Shown here: one piece after another, positions 43,428-51,999 of the stretch | How the letters are laid out: each line of letters opens with the position of its first letter | Numbering within the stretch: the stretch's first letter is position 1 | NCBI RefSeq assembly: GCF_900107935.1 | Contig: NZ_FNVG01000020.1 | Coordinates: 19,003 to 83,002, forward strand | Origin: Vibrio hangzhouensis | Lineage (GTDB): Bacteria; Pseudomonadota; Gammaproteobacteria; Enterobacterales; Vibrionaceae | Length of the DNA stretch: 64,000 nucleotides | Direction: 5' to 3' | Program-made: the position numbers and the translations under genes | The notes under the pieces: model-generated | What the model saw: the letters and a program-made list of their open reading frames with translations, nothing else | Told to the model about the DNA's origin: nothing | Databases searched by the model: none

Positions 43428-46400
43428 TCAGTTCCTGCTCCACCAGCGAACGCGCGCCAGACTCAATAACATAAGCAAGATAGAAAGACCAAAAGCACCA
43501 GCATTCTTAGCAGGGCTACCCGATTCAGATTCACCGCATCCCTCATTCAATGGACATAGCTTCACTTCAACGCCCTGCGCAAATAGGCTATCAACCACAA
43601 CTTTTGTACGGTCACCATACGCCTGCACTTCAACATCATCCCTTCCTTCAACTTGCCACTCCCCCTCAAGTTCCACTTCTACACGAACGGACGGTGTAGG
43701 AGAGTTATCTGATTGAATCGCCAGTTCACTAGAGGAAATACTTAGCATCAGTTGGTTTTTCACTCGCTGAGCCATCACCTGCGCAGCTGTACTGATGTAT
43801 CTCACTGGGCCTCTAAGGTATTCACCCGCTTCAAAATTACTGTAACCATAAAGCTGATGTGAGTTCGCCACCATGACTTGCCCATGCTCATAACGCTCCA
43901 AAACTTGATACTCTGGAGCTGTTTCCATTCTTTGTGCCAGACTATTCATCTTAGAGGTCGATGCATCCATAACAATAATATACTGGTAGGTGGCGTTTTC
44001 AGGTGCCATGCCATGATCTATCCAAGCGGAAGTAAAATCACCCGACGTTTCTTGTTTGTTTTTATTATGGCGAGAGATTTGATTGTCCCTTTTCACGACA
44101 ACTAGAGGGGCGTCAATCAGGTAGTATCCAACGCCATTTGTATCAATCACCCAATCACCTGAAGTCAGTTGGTGCTCAAACCGCGTGCCTGCGTAGTAGA
44201 TCCCATTAGTCCAAATACCATCGCTTTGGTCTGAATGAGCGATCTGGAACAAGGTTGTTTCCGTCGAATGAGCATGATCGACATTACTTATTCCGTCACC
44301 CGCTAAATACAACTCACCATTAACGGACATTACATATTTGTTGGCAACAAAGCTGGGTTCAAAATTCGCCAAGTGTTGCGGCGCTTTATGCTTAAAGCTA
44401 AAGATACCAAATTGATCATTAAGGGATGTAGAAGCACTTAGCCCCTCGTCTGAGCGTACCATTAGTGTCGAAGGTCTTGGGCTTTCTAACAAATCAAAGT
44501 CAATGTTAATGGTGGTTGCACCTGGGTTGCGATTCCAATCCCAACCATCTTGTAGGTGACCATATTCTGCATTACTGCCGTAGCCTAATATTTGTACACT
44601 TCCATGACTTTGATAGCGTCCATATCGATTGTCATTAGTATAGATTTCCGAAGACCACACATCTTTATTATAACCTTTGACCAACGCGAGCTTTTCACCA
44701 TTTCGATGCGCCATAAATGCGCCACCGTTATAGCTCCACGTCCCTTGTGGAGTAACAGCTGGTTCAACCTTTTGACCAAATATTGGCACGCCATCTGCGA
44801 CTCCCTTATTGCTCATGGCCAAATACATAGCGGCAAGCTCAGTATCCAACTCTGGGTAGCTTTGCGCTAATTTCATTAAGCCATACTCATACCTTTTAGT
44901 GCTCAAGGTAGTAAATGGATGTCGACCAGAAATACCTAAAGGGACGACTGGATTGCTGTAACGCCAACCCGCTGTCATTACCAGCTTCATCTTATCTAAG
45001 GCATCCGTGTTAACTTGATATAGAGTATGAGAAAGCATGTTGATGACTATCGATGCATTGTCAAATGCAGCAAACGCGTATCCTGGATAATGCCCATTGT
45101 GTCTCCAGGCGGTACCATCATCGCGAAAGCCATCATTGTATCCAGGTGGCGTTTGCGAGACAGCTCCTGAGAAGAACTTAGAAAATTTCTTTAACAAGGC
45201 AACGCGTTCATTGTCATCCGGTGTAAGTAGAATAAGTGCGAGGTGTTGAATCGACAGGGTATTGAAATAATCTAGGTTGGAGCTATCGATATCCAGTTCC
45301 ATATCAAAGCTCTCTTTAAACTCACGCGATAACCATAGCAGTGCTTCATAGGTTGGCGACAGTAGCTGCGCCTCCATTAGAGCTTGCTCCATTAAAATCG
45401 CCGAGTTATACCACCAGCGGCCACTGTAGCCCCAATGGTGTGTGGTCACCATAGAGCTCCCCTGAGCAAAGCCCTGATCAATAAGATGACGCACCATGAG
45501 TATGTACATCTCTTGTAGCCTAGGTTTAAAGGATTCAAAACTAGGCTCATGGTAGGCTTTTGCAAGATCTAACATTAGCTTAGCGTAGCCTGCTACCTTA
45601 GAACCGTCCCCATCTGAGTCACCAAGAATGGCATATTCATCAAATAGTGCTCTGTCTTCCGGCGCCAAATGTGAGTGCTGATAGATAACTTGTTGCTTGT
45701 CAGTGAGGATATGGCGACCCGTAATAGTACCGTCTGCTGCGACGTTAATATCGAATTCTGCGAACTTACTCTCTAGAGAGTCCATGGTTCCAGTGAAACC
45801 ACGAAGCTCAGCTACCAAAGCATCCTTAATGCTCTTCGCTCCTTCGATTTCTTCATAGGTTGCATTGGGAATATCATTTGGCAAACCAAAATCAATTTCA
45901 GGGATGGTGTATCGCGTCTGAACTTGATAATCAGACCATTGGTAGCGTTCATCATCCACAGAAACCATTATTCGATCGATAAACAGTTTTCCTTGGCCGC
46001 TTTGAGGCGCTACAAATTCAATCTTTTCAAATTGTTGAGTGACCTCTGGCTCAAAGTCCAAATTCAATGAAACTCCAATCGCTCTCCACCCTGAGAAATT
46101 TAAATTAACTGGGAACCGAGTGACCGATGAGGGTGTGCCTTGACGATTAGAGAGTACGACATCAATACTTTCTAGCATTGGCTGCTCGTTATATATCCAG
46201 AAAGACAACACTTGTGTCGCTTTACGCCCGTAAGCGCTTGTGGCTTGACTATCGGAGATACGTTCAAACGAATAATTAATACCGAGAACGCTATTTGCTC
46301 CCCAGTCCCACTGTAAAGATTGCTTTCCAATTATAGAGCGAGTATTTGTTATTGTTGCCGAATCCGACTCTATCCACGAGGGGATGTTCGAATCTTCAAA

Positions 46401-46505
46401 CACTAAAACCTGCGCAGTGAGAGGATTAGCGCGAAGTGCTGACGACAGCACAAATACAACAGAACAACAAACATACAGTACTATTCGACCAATAGTAGCG
46501 CACAT
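43428..46505 (-). CDS. Chondroitin ABC lyase-like PL8 enzyme with a C-terminal sorting tail
   Basis: The third family-8 lyase of the locus. Start at 46505 (MCATIGR) is chosen because GGAGGATC lies eight bases upstream; it gives 1025 residues. It follows Proteus ABC lyase I along its length. Catalytic residues are H469 and Y476 in AWRHNGHYPGYAF, R528 in SGRHPF and E620 in VWSSEIYTNDNRYGRY. The C-terminus is unlike the other two. After CPLNEGCGESESGSPAKN comes a hydrophobic helix (AFGLSILLMLLSL) and a basic end (ARVRWWSRN). This three-part tail resembles the GlyGly-CTERM class of sorting signals that rhombosortase processes for surface display in vibrios, although the glycine pair itself is not obvious. 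It is a single gene with its own operator-like repeats. Confidence 0.9.
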   Translation of the reverse strand: MCATIGRIVLYVCCSVVFVLSSALRANPLTAQVLVFEDSNIPSWIESDSATITNTRSIIGKQSLQWDWGANSVLGINYSFERISDSQATSAYGRKATQVLSFWIYNEQPMLESIDVVLSNRQGTPSSVTRFPVNLNFSGWRAIGVSLNLDFEPEVTQQFEKIEFVAPQSGQGKLFIDRIMVSVDDERYQWSDYQVQTRYTIPEIDFGLPNDIPNATYEEIEGAKSIKDALVAELRGFTGTMDSLESKFAEFDINVAADGTITGRHILTDKQQVIYQHSHLAPEDRALFDEYAILGDSDGDGSKVAGYAKLMLDLAKAYHEPSFESFKPRLQEMYILMVRHLIDQGFAQGSSMVTTHHWGYSGRWWYNSAILMEQALMEAQLLSPTYEALLWLSREFKESFDMELDIDSSNLDYFNTLSIQHLALILLTPDDNERVALLKKFSKFFSGAVSQTPPGYNDGFRDDGTAWRHNGHYPGYAFAAFDNASIVINMLSHTLYQVNTDALDKMKLVMTAGWRYSNPVVPLGISGRHPFTTLSTKRYEYGLMKLAQSYPELDTELAAMYLAMSNKGVADGVPIFGQKVEPAVTPQGTWSYNGGAFMAHRNGEKLALVKGYNKDVWSSEIYTNDNRYGRYQSHGSVQILGYGSNAEYGHLQDGWDWNRNPGATTINIDFDLLESPRPSTLMVRSDEGLSASTSLNDQFGIFSFKHKAPQHLANFEPSFVANKYVMSVNGELYLAGDGISNVDHAHSTETTLFQIAHSDQSDGIWTNGIYYAGTRFEHQLTSGDWVIDTNGVGYYLIDAPLVVVKRDNQISRHNKNKQETSGDFTSAWIDHGMAPENATYQYIIVMDASTSKMNSLAQRMETAPEYQVLERYEHGQVMVANSHQLYGYSNFEAGEYLRGPVRYISTAAQVMAQRVKNQLMLSISSSELAIQSDNSPTPSVRVEVELEGEWQVEGRDDVEVQAYGDRTKVVVDSLFAQGVEVKLCPLNEGCGESESGSPAKNAGAFGLSILLMLLSLARVRWWSRN

Positions 46506-46871
46506 AAAAGATCCTCCAACCATAGTAGTCAAATAACATAATTCAAATTACCTACTAGAGTAAAAAAAATTTCATAAAACTTCTTTTTAATTTCGATTGG
46601 TTTCATTAATTATGTGACAGAAAGCAATTGAATAAAAAAAATAAGATACGAAAACCAACAAAAGGCAGTAAATTGTTGGTTGTTTTTATTGGGATATTTT
46701 CGAAATCACGGTGAGCGTTACATTTCCGAGCAATTACAACGTCCAGCTAAATCGCTACAAGAACACAATTACTAACATTTCCATGAGTTAAGTTTCACCA
46801 TAATGTGACTGCCATCCGGTATACTGCGCGGGAAACATTCGATACAACCTTCTATCACTTAAGGCTATCCA
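46506..46871. promoter_or_regulatory. Intergenic region before the third lyase and the vemP-like gene
   Basis: TTTCGATTGGTTTCATTAAT at 46591-46610 and ACGAAAACCAAC at 46648-46659 resemble the other candidate AgaR sites. AACCAACAA / TTGTTGGTT (46653-46681) forms a hairpin followed by GTTTTT on the rightward strand. No gene was found in the region. The right half should contain the vemP-secDF promoter, which could not be pinned down. Confidence 0.4.
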
Positions 46872-47324
46872 TTGGTTAAACGCTGGTACCACCTGTTCAT
46901 TGCTCTTATTCTTGCGGTATGCACTCATGCCGTTGCAGCAAGCGAGTACCCGTCGTTCAACACCAACAAGGTACATAGTCAGGCTTTCCTGACCTTAGAT
47001 CTTGCCGCTGAAACCAGCCATGTTATAGATCCGGCCTCCGAGGAAGAAGGCTCAGTTCTCAACGACAATCTTGGCCCCTATTTTCTCTCGGCCTCAAGGC
47101 GAATCATTAATGACGGTCACGGTACGGCTCTGAACGCTGCGCCTGACTACTTTTTGCTGATCGCATTTCTAACACCGCCACTACTCGAACTCGCGACACA
47201 ATCAAGTGCGTTAATACCGCCCCAGCATCACTGGACGAGCAAGAACCGTTATGCTTCATCTCGTCTGTCTGGCTGGAAAGAAGCGAACACCCTCTACACA
47301 CATAAACACACTCGCCACAGTTAA
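46872..47324 (+). CDS. vemP: VemP-like export-monitoring leader peptide
   Basis: In Vibrio alginolyticus, VemP (159 residues) is exported by Sec. When export slows, its translation arrests near the end and opens the RNA so that secD2 is translated. This 150-residue protein starts at a TTG, has a signal peptide (RWYHLFIALILAVCTHAVAA) and lies directly upstream of secD. Its C-terminus, residues about 130-150, reads SRLSGWKEANTLYTHKHTRH and one more S. From memory, the VemP arrest motif is HRIxGWKETNAMYVALNxSxQ, so the first half matches and the second half does not. The call rests on position, length, signal peptide and the GWKExN core. Arrest may work differently here or be lost. Confidence 0.75.
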   Translation: MVKRWYHLFIALILAVCTHAVAASEYPSFNTNKVHSQAFLTLDLAAETSHVIDPASEEEGSVLNDNLGPYFLSASRRIINDGHGTALNAAPDYFLLIAFLTPPLLELATQSSALIPPQHHWTSKNRYASSRLSGWKEANTLYTHKHTRHS

Positions 47325-47491
47325 CTCTCCGGACCCAGTTCATCTGAGTCATTACCCATGCGCACCTTTCGTGTGATGTAGGACAATTGCCTTGTAGCAC
47401 TCTTGCCAAACTTATCCGCAAGTCAGGCTACGGTGTTCTCCCGTCGTTCACATCCCGCTGCGCCGGATACTAACTACTTGTGAGAGTACTG
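47318..47491 (+). promoter_or_regulatory. RNA helix pairing the end of the vemP-like gene with the secD ribosome site
   Basis: CAGT (47318-47321) and ACTCTC (47324-47329), which flank two bases of the vemP stop codon, are complementary to GAGAGT (47482-47487) followed by ACTG (47488-47491). This forms a 10-base-pair helix with a 2-base bulge. GAGAG is the only plausible ribosome site for the secD GTG at 47494. A ribosome stalled at the end of vemP would cover the 5' arm and free the site, as described for VemP. Confidence 0.65.
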
Positions 47492-47493
47492 TT

Positions 47494-49281
47494 GTGAAAA
47501 AACACAGCCCACAACCGATCAATCGGTTAGCAAAATGGAAATACATCGTTCTGGTGATGAGCCTGATTGTCATGTTGCTCAGCGCCCTACCATCAATTTA
47601 TGGTGAAAATGCCGCCCTTCATATAAATCACCGAGGGCAAGTCACCGACGCCACCCAGATATCCCAATATCTGGAACACTCTGGTATCACCTCGACCAGC
47701 ATTAAACAAAATGGGGACACCACCGTTGTTATCCTGGATAGCCCTATGCAGCAGGCAAAGGCCCAGACGGTGCTCAAGCAGCATCTCGATCCCTCCAGCA
47801 CCGTCGCACTGGCTATGGAAGCTGCGGCACCACAGTGGTTACTCAACGCTGGTTTCAGCCCGATCGCATTAGGTCTGGATTTACGCGGTGGCGTGCAATT
47901 CTTACTGGAAGTAGACATGGCCCCGGTGTATCAAGCCCATCAACAAATGGTCATTGACGAATTCACAACCGAGTTTCGAGCCAGCCGTGGACGCATTACC
48001 AACGATGGCGTTCAACTGACATTGTTTGGCAATACCGATCCCCATCAAGCGCGCAGTTTTGTGCGTCAGCAGTTCCCTGATTGGGACAGTTCACTGCAAG
48101 GCAACGTGATTCGGTTAAGCCAATCAGATGAAGAACGTAACACACTTCGAAATCTGACCGTGCAACAGAATCTACAGATCATGCGTGAGCGTATCTCAGA
48201 GCTTGGTATCACAGAAGCCTCAGTACAGCGACAAGGCGAAAACCGAATTCGAATTGAGCTTCCCGGAGTTCAGGATCCCGCCGCCGCCAAAGATGTGATT
48301 GGAGCAACCGCTTCGCTCGCCTTCCACGCCGTTGCCGAAAATCACTCCGGTCGTACACTGGCGCTCACTGATAGCGAGCACCACCCAATCAGTCTGGAGC
48401 GCCGCGCCATTCTCGGTGGAGAACATATTATCGATGCACGTGCCGGTGTGGGGGATATGGGCACTGCGGAGGTCAACATCTCACTGGATTCCGCGGGTGG
48501 CAGAAAAATGTCTCAATTTACCCGCAGCAACATCGGTAATCCTATGGCCACGGTGTACAGCGAGTACAGCCGAAATGCCAAAGGAGAAAGTGAACAGGTG
48601 AGCAAAGTAATTAGTGTCGCCACGATTCAGTCGCAGCTTGGAAGTCGGTTCCGCATTACAGGTGTCGGCACTATCCAAGATGCTCAAGAGCTGGCGCTAC
48701 TGCTGAGAGCTGGCTCGCTCACCGCGCCAGTGACCATCATCGAAGAACGCACTATAGGTCCATCGCTTGGTGCCGAGAATGTGAAAAATGGCTTCGCGGC
48801 TCTGGCTCTGGGTCTTGGGCTGACACTGAGCTTTATCGCAATATGGTATCGAAGGTTGGGTTGGGTCGCGAATACTGCTCTTATCGCCAACATGGTATGC
48901 CTGTTCGGCCTAATCGCGTTGCTTCCTGGGGCCGTTCTTACACTGCCGGGAATCGCAGGGATGGTACTGACGGTAGGAATGGCGGTCGACACCAACGTGC
49001 TGATTTTTGAAAGAATCAAAGACAAAATGCGCGAAGGAAGAACATTTGCACAGAGTATCGACCGAGGCTTCCACAGTGCATTCCATTCAATTTTTGACGC
49101 CAACCTGACCACTATGATTGTCGCCATTGCCCTTTACGCCATTGGTAACGGCCCAATACAAGGTTTCGCAATCACTCTGGGGCTGGGTTTATTAACCAGT
49201 ATGTTTACCGGCGTGTTCTTGTCTCGCGCCATCATCAACCTCGTTTGGGGGCGTGATCAGCGCCGGGAAGTAAGGGTATAA
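47494..49281 (+). CDS. secD: Protein translocase subunit SecD (second copy, SecD2 type)
   Basis: SecD works with SecF in the inner membrane to pull exported proteins into the periplasm using an ion gradient. It has 595 residues with a first membrane helix at about 17-37, the large periplasmic head (GLDLRGGVQFLLEVDM, RISELGITEASVQRQG, IRIELPGVQDP) and five C-terminal helices. The functional aspartate is in GMAVDTNVLIFERIKDK. The start is GTG. Placement after a VemP-like gene points to the SecDF2 pair, reported to use protons and to be induced when the sodium-driven SecDF1 fails. No yajC is present, unlike the housekeeping operon. Confidence 0.92.
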   Translation: MKKHSPQPINRLAKWKYIVLVMSLIVMLLSALPSIYGENAALHINHRGQVTDATQISQYLEHSGITSTSIKQNGDTTVVILDSPMQQAKAQTVLKQHLDPSSTVALAMEAAAPQWLLNAGFSPIALGLDLRGGVQFLLEVDMAPVYQAHQQMVIDEFTTEFRASRGRITNDGVQLTLFGNTDPHQARSFVRQQFPDWDSSLQGNVIRLSQSDEERNTLRNLTVQQNLQIMRERISELGITEASVQRQGENRIRIELPGVQDPAAAKDVIGATASLAFHAVAENHSGRTLALTDSEHHPISLERRAILGGEHIIDARAGVGDMGTAEVNISLDSAGGRKMSQFTRSNIGNPMATVYSEYSRNAKGESEQVSKVISVATIQSQLGSRFRITGVGTIQDAQELALLLRAGSLTAPVTIIEERTIGPSLGAENVKNGFAALALGLGLTLSFIAIWYRRLGWVANTALIANMVCLFGLIALLPGAVLTLPGIAGMVLTVGMAVDTNVLIFERIKDKMREGRTFAQSIDRGFHSAFHSIFDANLTTMIVAIALYAIGNGPIQGFAITLGLGLLTSMFTGVFLSRAIINLVWGRDQRREVRV

Positions 49282-49283
49282 CT

Positions 49284-50186
49284 ATGTCAATTTCACAACG
49301 TTCTCTTAGCCAGATTCGCCTGACCATGACGTCACTATCGGCAGTACTGTTTTTTGCGGCCCTCTCAGTGATCATCGTTAAAGGATTTAATTGGGGGCTG
49401 GACTTTACTGGTGGTATCGTTGCAGAAGTTCGCCTCGACCCTTCTTTAGTTGCCTCCGATCTCAAACTCTGGCTCGATCAGGCATTAATGCAGGATGTTC
49501 AAGTGGTCAGTTCTACCGAGCCGGGTCGCTGGATCCTGCGTTATAACCAGATTGGTGAGCACAGCGTCACTCTGGCTCCTCTACTGGAGACATTAAGCAG
49601 CTCAGTGGAAGTTCTGAACAGCAGCATTGTCGGGCCTCAGGTAGGTCAGGATATGGTGGAACAAGGCGGCATCGCCATCTTAGCCTGTTTCATACTCACT
49701 ATGCTGTATCTGAGTTATCGATTTGAATGGCGCCTCGCGCTGGGTGCGCTGGTCGCCCTTATTCACGATATTGTCATCGTATTAGGGCTGTTTTCCCTGA
49801 CACAAATGGAGTTCAATCTGACGATTCTCGCCGCAGTGCTGGCAGTATTGGGCTACTCTCTCAATGATTCCATCATCATTGCAGACAGAGCACGGGAATT
49901 ATTCAAAGCCAAACCCGGAGAGTCTGCCGATACCCTCATCAATCAATCGGTACGTGCCACTTTTTCTCGTACTCTGGTGACTTCTGGCACCACCTTAGTC
50001 ACAGTGTCCAGCCTATGGCTATTGGGAGGCCCTGCACTCGAAGGATTCGCCATTACCCTCTGTCTGGGTATTGCCAGTGGTACCTGGTCATCAATATCCG
50101 TCGGCGTAACACTGCCACAAGTGATTGGTGTGAGACCTAGTCACTATATCGCAGAGAAACCATCGACGGAGGAGGTCTTACCATGA
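49284..50186 (+). CDS. secF: Protein translocase subunit SecF (second copy)
   Basis: The 300-residue partner of SecD has the short head (GLDFTGGIVAEVRLD) and six membrane helices. The SecF signatures are seen in SYRFEWRLALGALVALIHD and VLGYSLNDSIIIADRARELF. It starts two bases after secD ends and overlaps chaA by four bases (ATGA). Confidence 0.93.
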   Translation: MSISQRSLSQIRLTMTSLSAVLFFAALSVIIVKGFNWGLDFTGGIVAEVRLDPSLVASDLKLWLDQALMQDVQVVSSTEPGRWILRYNQIGEHSVTLAPLLETLSSSVEVLNSSIVGPQVGQDMVEQGGIAILACFILTMLYLSYRFEWRLALGALVALIHDIVIVLGLFSLTQMEFNLTILAAVLAVLGYSLNDSIIIADRARELFKAKPGESADTLINQSVRATFSRTLVTSGTTLVTVSSLWLLGGPALEGFAITLCLGIASGTWSSISVGVTLPQVIGVRPSHYIAEKPSTEEVLP

Positions 50187-51274
50187 TTCGATTCCTTAAG
50201 CAGGAATTTGTCCTTCTGCTCGCGATAATTACGGTGTTCCTATTTAAATCCTGTGGGGATGGTTTACTGCAAACACAAATGTCATCCGCGCAGGGAATTG
50301 CGCTGACATTTTGCTTGTTTGTGGTGGTAATGGCCGCGATCTTTGCTGTTGTCAGACACTCCGACGCACTGGCCATCAAGCTCGGCGACCCCTACGGGAC
50401 GCTGATTTTGACCTTGTCGGTAATTCTACTCGAAGTCGTGATGATTTCTTCTGTCATGTTAACCGGGGAAGCGAATCCAGTCCTGGCCAGAGACACGATG
50501 TTTGCCGTTGTAATGACAGTATTGAATGGCTTGGTGGGGATTACGCTGCTTATCGGCGGCGTCAAATACCACACCCAAAAATATAACCTTGACGGATTAA
50601 AGTCCTATTTGGTGGCCATAGTACCACTCGCTCTGCTCTGTCTGGTGCTGCCAAACTTTACCAGTGTCAGTGAGTCAGGAGCGATGTCTCACAGCCTCAC
50701 CGTTACTCTGGTACTGACCTCGATCGTGCTCTATGCGGTATTTTTGTTTATCCAGACTCGCAGTCACACCCATTTTTTCATGGATGAAGACCATCAGGAC
50801 GAACATGAGTTTCATGGTCCGCTGGGCAGCAACCTCTATCATTCGATCATGCTGATCGGCTACCTGGCCGTCGTCATTTTGCTCGCCAAAAGCCTGGCGA
50901 TTCCAATTGATGGAACGGTCAACCTTCTCGGCGCTCCACCCGCCATTGGTGGCCTGATTGTCGCGATTCTGATCCTGGCACCAGAAGCCGTTGGCGCGGC
51001 CAAAGCCGCTCTGAACAATCAGTTGCAACGCGCCATGAATCTGTTCTTTGGGTCAGTGTTAGCAACCATCGCGTTAACTGTACCTGCGGTGCTACTGATT
51101 TCCAGCATGATAGAGCAACCAATCCGTCTTGGGTTGGAGCCAGCCGAAATGGTGTTACTGGTCACAACCATCATTATGACGGGTATCAGCTTTAGCAGTG
51201 GCCGGACCAACTCACTGAATGGCGCGGCTCACCTGATTTTGTTTATCGCCTACATCATTCTGATGTTCGAATAA
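50183..51274 (+). CDS. chaA: ChaA-type calcium/proton (sodium/proton) antiporter
   Basis: An inner-membrane cation exchanger of the CaCA family, 363 residues with about eleven helices. The two ion-binding repeats are seen as ILLEVVMISSVMLTGE and AILILAPEAVGAAKAALNN. A central loop rich in acidic residues and histidines (MDEDHQDEHEFHG) separates them, as in E. coli ChaA. It is translationally coupled to secF through ATGA. An antiporter in an operon with an ion-driven SecDF suggests that ion balance and export stress are managed together in this strain. Confidence 0.88.
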   Translation: MIRFLKQEFVLLLAIITVFLFKSCGDGLLQTQMSSAQGIALTFCLFVVVMAAIFAVVRHSDALAIKLGDPYGTLILTLSVILLEVVMISSVMLTGEANPVLARDTMFAVVMTVLNGLVGITLLIGGVKYHTQKYNLDGLKSYLVAIVPLALLCLVLPNFTSVSESGAMSHSLTVTLVLTSIVLYAVFLFIQTRSHTHFFMDEDHQDEHEFHGPLGSNLYHSIMLIGYLAVVILLAKSLAIPIDGTVNLLGAPPAIGGLIVAILILAPEAVGAAKAALNNQLQRAMNLFFGSVLATIALTVPAVLLISSMIEQPIRLGLEPAEMVLLVTTIIMTGISFSSGRTNSLNGAAHLILFIAYIILMFE

Positions 51275-51336
51275 TGCGTTTACAGTCCTGCGCTAGATCC
51301 CCGCAGGGCGTGCGACATAAAGTTTGAGGATATTCT

Positions 51337-51951
51337 ATGCAAGATATTTTTGTTGCCGTTTGGCACCACGATTTTGAGGCTCTGCAGCAAGTGAGCTCAT
51401 TGAAAGGATTTATTCTGCTTTTGGCGCTGATACTGCTGCTTGAGTCAAGTTTCGTCTTTTTACCACTTCCCGGAGACAGTCTGGTGCTTTTTGTTGGTGG
51501 TTTAGTAGGACTGGGAATCATTGACTTTTACCCTGCTGCCGGCGCGCTATGCTTAGCCGCCTCTCTTGGTTCCATCAACGCCTATCTTCAGGGGCGGGTA
51601 CTCCCCGAAGATTCTCTGCCCAAAGCCAGACACTTGCTGCAACGATATGGATTCCTGTCGCTGTTCATTTCTCGCTTCATCCCCTTCGTTCGGGTTCTCA
51701 CACCTATGCTTATGGGTTTGTCCAAACTCAGTTTCTGGCGAACCTTAACCATCAGCATCTCAAGCTCAGTCATTTGGTGCTTGCTGCTGATGCTGGTGGG
51801 TAAATGGCTGATGATCCATCCAAGACTGAACGACTATCAGGAAGTGATCTCAAAAGCTATCGTCATTACCAGTTTCGTGCTGATGCTTGCCGCGATAATC
51901 GGCTTGCTCTATCGCTACCTGACGTCAAGAAAACGTAACCTGCCGATATAG
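51337..51951 (+). CDS. DedA-family inner membrane protein
   Basis: DedA proteins are membrane proteins linked to lipid carrier recycling and proton balance. The 204-residue protein has the family signatures FLPLPGDSLVLFVGGLVG and SRFIPFVRVLTPMLMGLSKL (with the conserved arginines) and four or more helices. GAGGA precedes the ATG. It follows chaA by 62 bases and may be its operon partner. Confidence 0.88.
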   Translation: MQDIFVAVWHHDFEALQQVSSLKGFILLLALILLLESSFVFLPLPGDSLVLFVGGLVGLGIIDFYPAAGALCLAASLGSINAYLQGRVLPEDSLPKARHLLQRYGFLSLFISRFIPFVRVLTPMLMGLSKLSFWRTLTISISSSVIWCLLLMLVGKWLMIHPRLNDYQEVISKAIVITSFVLMLAAIIGLLYRYLTSRKRNLPI

Positions 51952-51962
51952 AGAAGTTAACT

Positions 51963-51996
51963 CGACTGGCTCAGTCCTGCGGATTAAAGCCAGTCG
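51963..51996. terminator. Hairpin between converging genes
   Basis: A perfect 9-base stem CGACTGGCT / AGCCAGTCG with a 16-base loop lies between the DedA-family and HAD genes, without a clear T-run. Confidence 0.4.
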
Positions 51997-51999
51997 CCA

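Noticed and set aside
46788..46976. Leftward 62-codon frame over the vemP-like start
   Set aside because: It crosses the promoter region and the signal peptide of the vemP-like gene and has no coding features.
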